The notes under the pieces: model-generated | Seen by the model: the letters and a program-made list of their open reading frames with translations, nothing else | Database searches by the model: none | Told to the model about the DNA's origin: nothing | Shown: one piece after another, positions 7,314-12,751 of the stretch | Numbering within the stretch: the stretch's first letter is position 1 | Layout: every line of letters begins with the position of its first letter | Source of the DNA: Acetobacteraceae bacterium | GTDB lineage: Bacteria; Pseudomonadota; Alphaproteobacteria; Acetobacterales; Acetobacteraceae | DNA: 12,751 bases | Assembly (NCBI GenBank): GCA_030039695.1 | Contig: JASHVB010000352.1 | Span: 1-12,751, forward strand | Reading direction: 5' to 3' | Translations under genes and position numbers: made by a program

Positions 7314-7316
7314 TCG

Positions 7317-8273
7317 TTACGAGCGCGCCTTTGCCACCACCTCGTCGCGGAACCGGCGCATGTTGTCGATCGTGACCGCCAGAGTTGGGCCGAACATACC
7401 GAAATCGAACGCGGTGACGCCGACTTCCGACAGAGCACGGATGTCGCCGGCATAATCAGCCGCGCCGCCGGTAAACAGTTTACGCTCGCCATCGACGGTG
7501 CCTTTGGGCTGAGCTTCGGGATTGGAGGAAACTCGATACGCTAACCCGACATCCGACGGATTGCGCCCCGCCTTCTCTGTCATGCCGCGCAGCTTGGCGA
7601 CACTCGCTTTGTATCGGGTCAGCGTGTCCATCGGGAATTGCGGATTGGTGCCGATCGGATACCAAGCGTCGCCATATTTCGCGGTGCGACGCAATGCCGG
7701 GCCACTTTCGCCACCGATCCAGATCGGGATCGCCTTCTGCACCGGCTTCGGCGGAAACAGCACGTCGGAAAACTTAACATATTTACCGTCAAACTTCGGC
7801 TTGTCGCTGGTCCATAGCTCCTTGCAGACCATCATCCATTCGTCGGTGACATGGCCGCGGTCGTCGAACGGCGGCGTGCCGATCGCCTCGAATTCCTCTT
7901 TGCACCAGCCGGCACCGATCCCCAGCGTTAGCCGGCCCTTCGACAGGTAATCGAGCGTCGCCAGGATTTTCGCCGTCAGCACGGCCGGCCGGTGTGGCAC
8001 CACCATCACGGAGGTGACGATGCGCAACTTCGACGTCGCCGCCGCAATGAACGTCGCCGCGGTCAGTTGCTCCAATCGCGGCGCCGCGGCGCCAGAGGGA
8101 AACTCGCCCGATTCGGAGTACGGATAACGCGAGGCGATGCTGGTCGGAATCATGATATGGTCGCTGACCGTGACATAATCGAAGCCCAGCATCTCGGCTT
8201 CGGTGGCAACACGCAGCAGACTGTCAGGGTTGATCAGTGGACCGCTGGTGGGCGCGCTGCAACCGATCTGCAT
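7317..8273 (-). CDS. LLM class F420-dependent oxidoreductase (tandem paralogue A)
   Basis: This 318-residue protein is first in the leftward operon. Blocks match its downstream paralogue closely: MQIGCSAPTSGPLINPDSLL, MLGFDYVTVSDHIMIP, VTSVMVVPHRPAVLTAKILATLDYLSKGRLTLGIGAGWCKEEFEA, GKYVKFSDVLFPPKP, IPIWIGGESGPALRR and DNMRRFRDEVVAK. The frame is open further upstream to an ATG at 8363, but that start would overlap the divergent LLM gene and add a segment without family similarity. ATG at 8273 gives exactly the paralogue's length and has a near-perfect AGGAGG five bases before it. The expected reaction is F420-dependent hydride transfer on an unknown substrate in the cytoplasm. A candidate promoter lies in the 76-base divergent region shared with the fourth LLM gene. 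Confidence 0.93.
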   Translation of the reverse strand: MQIGCSAPTSGPLINPDSLLRVATEAEMLGFDYVTVSDHIMIPTSIASRYPYSESGEFPSGAAAPRLEQLTAATFIAAATSKLRIVTSVMVVPHRPAVLTAKILATLDYLSKGRLTLGIGAGWCKEEFEAIGTPPFDDRGHVTDEWMMVCKELWTSDKPKFDGKYVKFSDVLFPPKPVQKAIPIWIGGESGPALRRTAKYGDAWYPIGTNPQFPMDTLTRYKASVAKLRGMTEKAGRNPSDVGLAYRVSSNPEAQPKGTVDGERKLFTGGAADYAGDIRALSEVGVTAFDFGMFGPTLAVTIDNMRRFRDEVVAKARS

Positions 8274-8278
8274 TTGTT

Positions 8279-8284
8279 CCTCCT
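8279..8284 (-). promoter_or_regulatory. Strong ribosome binding site deciding the start of the LLM gene at 8273
   Basis: AGGAGG on the minus strand lies five bases before ATG at 8273. It is the best Shine-Dalgarno match among the genes of the window. It supports this start over the upstream in-frame ATG at 8363 and suggests strong translation of the operon's first gene. Confidence 0.75.
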
Positions 8285-8286
8285 GC

Positions 8287-8315
8287 TTGAATTGCTCCGG
8301 CTGAGCCGATAGCAC
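8287..8315 (+). promoter_or_regulatory. Candidate rightward promoter for the LLM-fbiC pair
   Basis: TTGAAT (8287-8292) and TAGCAC (8310-8315) are separated by 17 bases. This would give a leader of roughly 28 bases before ATG at 8350, which is preceded by GGGGG (8340-8344). The -35 half matches the sigma-70 consensus at 4 of 6 positions and the -10 half at 3 of 6. It is a by-eye prediction in a short divergent region where a promoter must lie. A small symmetric word, CGGCTGAGCCG (8298-8308), sits in the spacer and could be an operator. Confidence 0.3.
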
Positions 8316-8337
8316 ACGATGCCGCGGGGCGACGCAA
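8309..8337 (-). promoter_or_regulatory. Candidate leftward promoter for the LLM/GST/methyltransferase operon
   Basis: On the minus strand TTGCGT (complement of 8332-8337) and TGCTAT (complement of 8309-8314) are separated by 17 bases, with GTG directly before the -10. The -10 overlaps that of the candidate rightward promoter, so the two would compete or be jointly controlled. Consensus match is modest and the call is by eye. Confidence 0.3.
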
Positions 8338-8349
8338 TCGGGGGCGTCA

Positions 8350-9303
8350 ATGGACTTCGGCATTCATCTTGGCACGCGCGGCTGCTTCGTTGCGCGCGAC
8401 AACGTCATGACCTTGGCGCTGCGTGCCGAGGCGCTGGGCTACGCCTATCTCGGCGTTGCCGATCACCTGCTGGTACCGTCGAAGCACGGTGACCGCTATG
8501 CCTATACCACCGACGGTGTATGGCCTGGCTCGGCGACCGGTGAATGTTTCGATGCGATTGCGACCCTCGCTTTTCTTGCCGGCTGTACGCAACGCATCAA
8601 ATTGCTGACCTCCGTGGCCGTCGTGCCGTACCGTCCCGCCGTACTTGCCGCCAAACTGTTCCTGACTGCCGACGTGCTGTCCGGCGGACGTGTCATCGCA
8701 GGTGTGGGTTCCGGCTGGATGCGCGAGGAATTTGCCGGGCTCGGCACCCCGCCTTTTGAGGCTCGCGGTGCGGTCACCGACGAATATTTGCGCGCATGGA
8801 AGGTGCTGTGGACACAACAGCGTCCGTCTTTGCAAGGAAAATACACAAATTTCGACAACGTGGTGTTCGCACCGCGGCCGGCGTCGAACCCGCATCCGCC
8901 GATTTGGGTCGGCGGCGAGAGCTCGGCCGCAATGCGCCGCGCGGTGCGGCTTGGCGATGCATGGTATCCGGTCTCCAACAATCAGACCGTGCGGCTGAAC
9001 ACACCGGACCGCCTGCAGGCGGGAATCGCCAACCTGCATCGCGCCGCTGAACGGGCGAAGCGCGATCCGGTGTCGCTCGATATCGGCTATTTGTGGTTCG
9101 CCCCGCCTATATTCCATGCACAGCGCGACGCCGAGGGCCGCCGGCAGTTGTTCTCGGGCAGCGGTGCTGACATGCTGGAGGACGCCGCGGCGCTGGAGCA
9201 GGTCGGCGCGCGGCACACGATCCTGTACCTGCAACGCCCGACGGTCGAGGAGACCCTCGACGTCATGCAGCGCTTCGCGGAAGAGGTCATACACAAGGCA
9301 TGA
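8350..9303 (+). CDS. LLM class F420-dependent oxidoreductase, coupled to fbiC
   Basis: This 317-residue luciferase-like barrel is of the same subgroup as the two tandem paralogues across the divergent promoter, but clearly more distant. Blocks: MDFGIHLGTRG, EALGYAYLGVADHLLVPSK (29-47), IKLLTSVAVVPYRPAVLAAKLFLTADVLSGGRVIAGVGSGWMREEFAG (about 83-130), GKYTNFDNVVFAPRP, PPIWVGGESSAAMRRAVRLGDAWYP, and a C-terminal DVMQRFAEEVIHK helix. The stop overlaps the fbiC start as ATGA, the tightest coupling in the window, so this enzyme is made together with the Fo synthase. That makes it the strongest candidate here for true F420 dependence, with an unknown substrate. The start at 8350 is supported by family alignment and a G-rich Shine-Dalgarno five bases upstream. 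Confidence 0.93.
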   Translation: MDFGIHLGTRGCFVARDNVMTLALRAEALGYAYLGVADHLLVPSKHGDRYAYTTDGVWPGSATGECFDAIATLAFLAGCTQRIKLLTSVAVVPYRPAVLAAKLFLTADVLSGGRVIAGVGSGWMREEFAGLGTPPFEARGAVTDEYLRAWKVLWTQQRPSLQGKYTNFDNVVFAPRPASNPHPPIWVGGESSAAMRRAVRLGDAWYPVSNNQTVRLNTPDRLQAGIANLHRAAERAKRDPVSLDIGYLWFAPPIFHAQRDAEGRRQLFSGSGADMLEDAAALEQVGARHTILYLQRPTVEETLDVMQRFAEEVIHKA

Positions 9304-11654
9304 GCACCAATCGGATCTGGCTGGAACACGCGCCGCTGCCCGAGCTGATGGCGCAGGCTGCCACGAAGCGCGACGCCGCGTTCGGGCGGCTGGTGTCCTA
9401 TTCGCGCAAGGTGTTCATCCCGTTGACCAAGCTGTGCCGCGACGTGTGCCACTACTGCACCTTTGCCGAGCGTCCGCGTGCCGGCCATCCGTCCTACCTA
9501 TCCGCCGATGAGGTGCTTGCCATCGCGCGCGCAGGTGCTGCTGCAGGCTGCACGGAGGCCTTGTTTACGCTTGGCGATAAGCCGGAACTCCGCTACCGGG
9601 CCGCGCGCGAAGCGCTTGCTGCGCTCGGACACGACACCACCATCGGCTATCTGCGCGAGATGTGTGCACTGGTACTGAAGCAGACCAGCCTGCTGCCGCA
9701 CGTTAATCCTGGCGTGATGACGCGCGACGAAATCGGTGCGCTGCGAGAGGTCTCCGCGAGCATGGGCGTGATGCTGGAATCCTCCAGTGCGCGGCTGTGT
9801 GAACCGGGCCAGGTGCATTACGGATCCCCGGACAAGCACCCGACGGCGCGGCTGGAGACCATGGCGCTGGCCGGCGAGCTCGCCGTGCCGTTTACCACCG
9901 GCATCCTGATCGGCATTGGCGAGACGCGCGCCGAACGGCTGGAATCGTTGCTGGCGATTTGCGAATTGCACGAACGCTACGGCCATATCAGCGAAGTGAT
10001 CGTGCAGAACTTTCGTGCCAAGGCGAACACCAAACGTGCGAATGCGCCCGATCCGGACCTCGACGAGCTGCTGTGGAGCGTCGCCGTTGCGCGGCTGATC
10101 CTGCCGGACGACGTACACGTGCAGGCGCCGCCGAATCTTTCGCCTGGTGTCTATGAAAAACTGATCGAGGCGGGTATCGACGACTGGGGCGGTGTGTCGC
10201 CGGTCACGCCGGACCATGTAAACCCCGAGGCGCCATGGCCACACCTGGACGACCTCGCCCGCCGCACTGCGGCGATGGGCAAGATCCTCGTGGCGCGGCT
10301 GCCGGCCTACCCCAGCGCCGTAACGCAGACGGAACGCTGGTTTGCGCCCGCGGTCGCAACGCGCGTGCGCCAGCTTGCCGACAGCCAAGGCTGGGCACGC
10401 GACGACGCCTGGGCGCCTGGCATCCCGATCGCGCCGCAGCCAAAACCCGCCCTGCTCGAGGGCGTCGATCCAATGATCCAGGCAACGATCGCCAGAGCAT
10501 CAGCCGGGCGCAGGCTGGACGAAGTGGAGATCGTGCGCCTGTTCTCGGCGCGCGACGCCGACTACCGCCGCGTCACCGCCGCCGCCGACGAATTACGCCA
10601 GGCGGTCAGCGGTGACGTCGTACGCTACGTGGTGAACCGTAACATCAACTACACCAACATCTGCTACTACCGCTGCAAGTTCTGCGCGTTTTCCAAGGGC
10701 AAGACGCACGAGGCGCTACGCGGCACGCCATACGACCTCGACTGGGATGAGATCGTGCGCCGCGCGCAGGAAGCCTGGGATCGCGGCGCCACGGAGGTCT
10801 GCCTGCAAGGCGGCATCCATCCGGACTATACGGGAGCGACCTATATCGGCATCTGCAAGGCGATCAAGGCGGCGGTGCCGGGGATGCATATACACGCATT
10901 CTCGCCGCTGGAAGTGACGCAGGGCGCGGCGACGCTGGGGCGGTCGCTATCGGAGTTTCTTTCCGAGCTGAAGGCGGCCGGACTCGGCACCTTGCCGGGC
11001 ACGGCAGCGGAAATCCTCGACGACGAAATCCGCGCCATCATCTGCCCGGACAAGATCAACACCGCGCAATGGGTTGCGGTGGCGCGGGCAGCGCATGCGC
11101 TGGGTCTGCGCACGACATCAACGATCATGTACGGCCATGTCGAATCCCCGTTGAACTGGGCGCGGCACCTGCTGGTACTGCGCGACCTGCAGGCAGAGAC
11201 CGGCGGCTTCACGGAATTCGTGCCGCTGCCTTTCGTGCACATGGAAGCGCCGATGTATCTGCGCGGCATGGCACGCAAGGGACCAACGCTGCGCGAGGCT
11301 GTGTTGATGCACGCTATCGCGCGCTTGGTGCTGCATCCACTGATCACCAACATCCAGACGTCGTGGGTGAAGATGGGGCCGGAGGGCGCGGCGATGTGCC
11401 TCAACGCTGGCGCCAACGACATGGGCGGCACGCTGATGAACGAAAGCATCTCGCGCGCCGCCGGCACCCAGCACGGCCAGGAGTACCCGCCCGAGTCGAT
11501 GGAGACACTGATCCGCAGCATCGGCCGGGTGCCGATGCAGCGGGATACGATGTACCGGCCAGTGTCCAACGACCGCCGCGCCTCGTCGTTCAACGCGCCA
11601 GAGCTGGCGCCGGTGGTGCAGACACCGCCACGGAAGGTGCTGGCCGCGGAGTAG
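9300..11654 (+). CDS. fbiC: Bifunctional 7,8-didemethyl-8-hydroxy-5-deazariboflavin (Fo) synthase, CofG-CofH fusion
   Basis: This 784-residue protein carries two radical SAM domains. The N-terminal CofG-like half has the cluster motif C46-x3-C50-x2-C53 (LCRDVCHYCTF), followed by TLGDKPELRY, YLREMCALVLKQTSLLPHVNPGVM and FTTGILIGIGET. The C-terminal CofH-like half has C455-x3-C459-x2-C462 (CYYRCKFCAF), CLQGGIHPDYTG, HAFSPLEVTQGA, LPGTAAEILDDEIR, TSTIMYGHVE and FVPLPFVHMEAPMY. A linker of about 70-90 residues joins them. CofH couples tyrosine to 5-amino-6-ribitylaminouracil, and CofG closes the ring to Fo, the chromophore of F420. The length is a little shorter than actinobacterial FbiC (about 850). 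All six cluster cysteines are present and there is no frameshift. The ATG overlaps the upstream LLM stop. No other F420 genes (cofD/fbiA, fbiB, cofC) are in view. Confidence 0.97.
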   Translation: MSTNRIWLEHAPLPELMAQAATKRDAAFGRLVSYSRKVFIPLTKLCRDVCHYCTFAERPRAGHPSYLSADEVLAIARAGAAAGCTEALFTLGDKPELRYRAAREALAALGHDTTIGYLREMCALVLKQTSLLPHVNPGVMTRDEIGALREVSASMGVMLESSSARLCEPGQVHYGSPDKHPTARLETMALAGELAVPFTTGILIGIGETRAERLESLLAICELHERYGHISEVIVQNFRAKANTKRANAPDPDLDELLWSVAVARLILPDDVHVQAPPNLSPGVYEKLIEAGIDDWGGVSPVTPDHVNPEAPWPHLDDLARRTAAMGKILVARLPAYPSAVTQTERWFAPAVATRVRQLADSQGWARDDAWAPGIPIAPQPKPALLEGVDPMIQATIARASAGRRLDEVEIVRLFSARDADYRRVTAAADELRQAVSGDVVRYVVNRNINYTNICYYRCKFCAFSKGKTHEALRGTPYDLDWDEIVRRAQEAWDRGATEVCLQGGIHPDYTGATYIGICKAIKAAVPGMHIHAFSPLEVTQGAATLGRSLSEFLSELKAAGLGTLPGTAAEILDDEIRAIICPDKINTAQWVAVARAAHALGLRTTSTIMYGHVESPLNWARHLLVLRDLQAETGGFTEFVPLPFVHMEAPMYLRGMARKGPTLREAVLMHAIARLVLHPLITNIQTSWVKMGPEGAAMCLNAGANDMGGTLMNESISRAAGTQHGQEYPPESMETLIRSIGRVPMQRDTMYRPVSNDRRASSFNAPELAPVVQTPPRKVLAAE

Positions 11655-11733
11655 CTGCGCACGGAGCAACGCTGGCCCCCGCGGGACCGCATGCCGCAAT
11701 CATGGCGATTCAGCAACAGATGCTCACATTGTC

Positions 11734-11769
11734 GGGCGGATCCAGCTCCGGTCGGAGTTTCGTCCGCCC
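11734..11769. repeat. Nested inverted repeat downstream of fbiC
   Basis: GGGCGGA (11734-11740) pairs perfectly with TCCGCCC (11763-11769). Inside, CTCC and GGAG form a second 4-base stem around a GGTC tetraloop, with a symmetric 5x5 internal loop between the stems. It begins 79 bases after the fbiC stop and has no T-tract, so it could be a 3' mRNA structure, a Rho-associated end or an operator, not a classical terminator. Confidence 0.5.
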
Positions 11770-12238
11770 TGTGTCGTAACAGTGCAGGTGAAAAGCGAAA
11801 TCGGCGGCACGCTGGCAACGCCACAGGGCGACATTTACGACATCCAGGCGGGAGCAGCCGCGACCCCGAGGAACGGACCGTCAATCAGAACAGTGCGACC
11901 GACACGATATCTGTGACCTTCGCCGCCACGCGACCCGAGCCGGTGACGGTGCTCGGCCTCGGCATTGCGGTCTTGTGTTGGGACCCTACGCACAGCTCCG
12001 CTGTCCCGCGCGAGCGACCGCAAAACGCAGCATTTCCCGACGGCTTCCGCCAAGCGAAGGCTACGTGACCTGCCGCTGCATTCCGCTTCAAAATCCTCAA
12101 TACCTGCTAGCGCCCGATCAAGCAAATGAGATGCTTGTAAAGCCAAAATCGATCAACTCCTGAGAGTAGCAGGATTGTCGCAAACAAACAGCTTCACTCC
12201 CCTTCGCCCAAACCGACCCCATATCGCGCGAAGCTTTA

Positions 12239-12373
12239 CACTATCTTCGCCAGCGTTCCGCCATCCTCCGGCGTTGCCATTGTCCATAGCAACGATGTGA
12301 TGCCACGGGCGATCGCGGGGAGGCGGCTGTCGAAGACAAGGTCGCTGCCGGCGCGCTGGCCCGCCTGGTCAGC
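12239..12373 (-). pseudogene. Possible C-terminal remnant of an unidentified protein
   Basis: On the minus strand 45 sense codons lie between in-frame TAA stops at 12374-12376 and 12236-12238. The translation includes GSDLVFDSRLPAIARGI followed by TSLLWTMATPEDGGTLAKIV. It has a balanced amino-acid mix and GC-rich third positions like the real genes here, unlike typical shadow frames. The only in-frame ATG is late and has no ribosome site. It could be the end of a decayed gene whose upstream part was lost or frameshifted when the region beside the XRE gene was rearranged. The family is not recognised and chance is not excluded. Confidence 0.25.
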
Positions 12374-12418
12374 TTACATCAGCCACGGCCCGAGCTTTCT
12401 CAGGGGTACAGGAGCAAA

Positions 12419-12426
12419 GGGGGGAG
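12419..12426 (+). promoter_or_regulatory. Ribosome binding site supporting a TTG start of the XRE gene
   Basis: GGGGGGAG ends 7 bases before TTG at 12434. It is the only good Shine-Dalgarno site upstream of the helix-turn-helix region. No ATG occurs in this frame between the upstream stop at 12287-12289 and the HTH motif, so a non-ATG start is required. Confidence 0.5.
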
Positions 12427-12433
12427 TTGCGAA

Positions 12434-12751
12434 TTGAGCGGATCCAATCGGCGCGTGCGTGATGAGGGAGGCAACCATGCGCTGGTTGTCAGCGACGCAT
12501 CTGCGGAATTGTGGGTCACGTTCCGTGCCAACCTTCGGCGGGCCCGCAACAAGGCCAAGCTAACGCAGGACGATATTGCGATAGCGGCGCGGCCCGGTAT
12601 CACCCAGCACCACGTCTCCGAAGTTGAGAATGGTGCCCACAACATCACGCTGGAAACCATGACGCTTCTGGCCAATGCCGTCGGGGTCGAGGTCAGACAT
12701 CTATTCAGGGCGCCGAGGCGCCCCGCGGCGCGAGGCCCACACCATGCGCCG
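12434..12751 (+). CDS. XRE-family helix-turn-helix transcriptional regulator, 3' partial, probable TTG start
   Basis: The visible part is 106 residues and runs off the window. The Cro/CI-type HTH is clear: LWVTFRANLRRARNKAKLTQDDIA (about 26-49), with the recognition helix in ITQHHVSEVENG (about 56-67), then NITLETMTLLANAVGVEVRHLFR, the standard closing helices. A short N-terminal arm (about 25 residues, acidic and Gly-rich) precedes the domain. The tail after LFR is Arg/Pro/Ala-rich and still open at the window end, so either a C-terminal domain or a stop follows soon. TTG at 12434 is chosen for its ribosome site; GTG at 12455 is an alternative with a weaker site. It is likely a cytoplasmic DNA-binding repressor or activator. 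Targets are unknown, and a link to the fbiC cluster is not shown because about 780 bases of non-coding DNA intervene. Confidence 0.85.
   Translation, partial: MSGSNRRVRDEGGNHALVVSDASAELWVTFRANLRRARNKAKLTQDDIAIAARPGITQHHVSEVENGAHNITLETMTLLANAVGVEVRHLFRAPRRPAARGPHHAP

Larger units (their letters stand above)
11655..12433. other. About 780-base stretch without a convincing intact gene
   Basis: It lies between fbiC and the XRE regulator gene. It holds a structured inverted repeat (11734-11769), a possible decayed PEP-CTERM-like tail around 11895-12050, and a 45-codon open frame on the minus strand (12239-12373) with coding-like composition but no start. A 125-codon ATG-initiated frame (11691-12068, +) spans the PEP word, but its upstream two-thirds is Arg/Ser-rich with no family motif and no good ribosome site. 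The base composition drops toward AT around 12100-12240. It looks like degenerate or recently rearranged DNA at the edge of the cluster. Confidence 0.5.

Noticed and set aside
8274..8363. Upstream extension of the LLM gene to an ATG at 8363
   Set aside because: It would add 30 unrelated residues and overlap the divergent LLM gene. The paralogue's length and AGGAGG support 8273.
8347..9294. 315-codon open frame antisense to the fourth LLM gene
   Set aside because: It is a shadow of a GC-rich coding region. Its Arg/His/Gln-rich translation has no family motif, while the + strand frame matches the LLM family throughout.
10841..11884. 347-codon open frame antisense to the 3' half of fbiC
   Set aside because: Its Ser/Arg/Cys-rich translation has no motif. 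The opposite strand encodes the conserved CofH domain.
11691..12068. 125-codon ATG frame downstream of fbiC
   Set aside because: It has no ribosome site or family match and an Arg/Ser-rich composition; only the short PEP-hydrophobic segment is of interest and is reported separately.
12400..12675. 91-codon open frame antisense to the XRE gene
   Set aside because: The + strand carries a clear HTH domain; the antisense translation has no recognisable features.
1..12751. CRISPR array, tRNA, rRNA, transposase or integrase genes
   Set aside because: No regularly spaced direct repeats, cloverleaf-like segments, rRNA signatures or transposase/integrase motifs (DDE, tyrosine recombinase) were seen on either strand.

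Overview
The window is GC-rich, tightly packed and bacterial. Short intergenic gaps, recognisable Shine-Dalgarno sites and a large imperfect palindrome of the kind scattered through proteobacterial (especially alphaproteobacterial) chromosomes suggest an environmental proteobacterium. A fused CofG/CofH Fo synthase and four LLM-family oxidoreductases show that it probably makes and uses the deazaflavin coenzyme F420, which is better known from actinobacteria and archaea. The taxonomic placement is inference only.

Left part (1-3386): the 3' end of an acyl-CoA dehydrogenase-like flavoprotein (+) runs in from outside the window. It converges, across a 93-base palindrome, on a two-gene leftward unit: a GYD-domain protein followed by an amidohydrolase of the 2-pyrone-dicarboxylate lactonase/decarboxylase superfamily. 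Divergent from these is a 408-residue LVIVD-repeat beta-propeller protein (+). In this protein a histidine recurs near the start of six successive repeats.

Centre (3705-8273, all leftward): a five-gene probable operon reading, in order of transcription, LLM oxidoreductase, LLM oxidoreductase (a close tandem paralogue of the first), a third, more distant LLM oxidoreductase, a glutathione S-transferase and a SAM-dependent methyltransferase. Spacing is 10-47 bases apart from one 114-base gap that carries a GC-rich hairpin.

Right part (8350-11654, rightward): a fourth LLM oxidoreductase overlaps fbiC by ATGA. FbiC is the 784-residue bifunctional Fo synthase. A 76-base divergent promoter region separates this pair from the leftward operon, so the cofactor precursor and several probable F420-dependent enzymes could be co-regulated. 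The cofD/fbiA, fbiB and cofC functions needed to finish F420 are not in the window.

Far right (11655-12751): about 780 bases hold no convincing intact gene, only a structured hairpin, a possible decayed PEP-CTERM tail and a possible reading-frame remnant. Then comes the 5' part of an XRE-family helix-turn-helix regulator, apparently starting at TTG, which runs off the window end.
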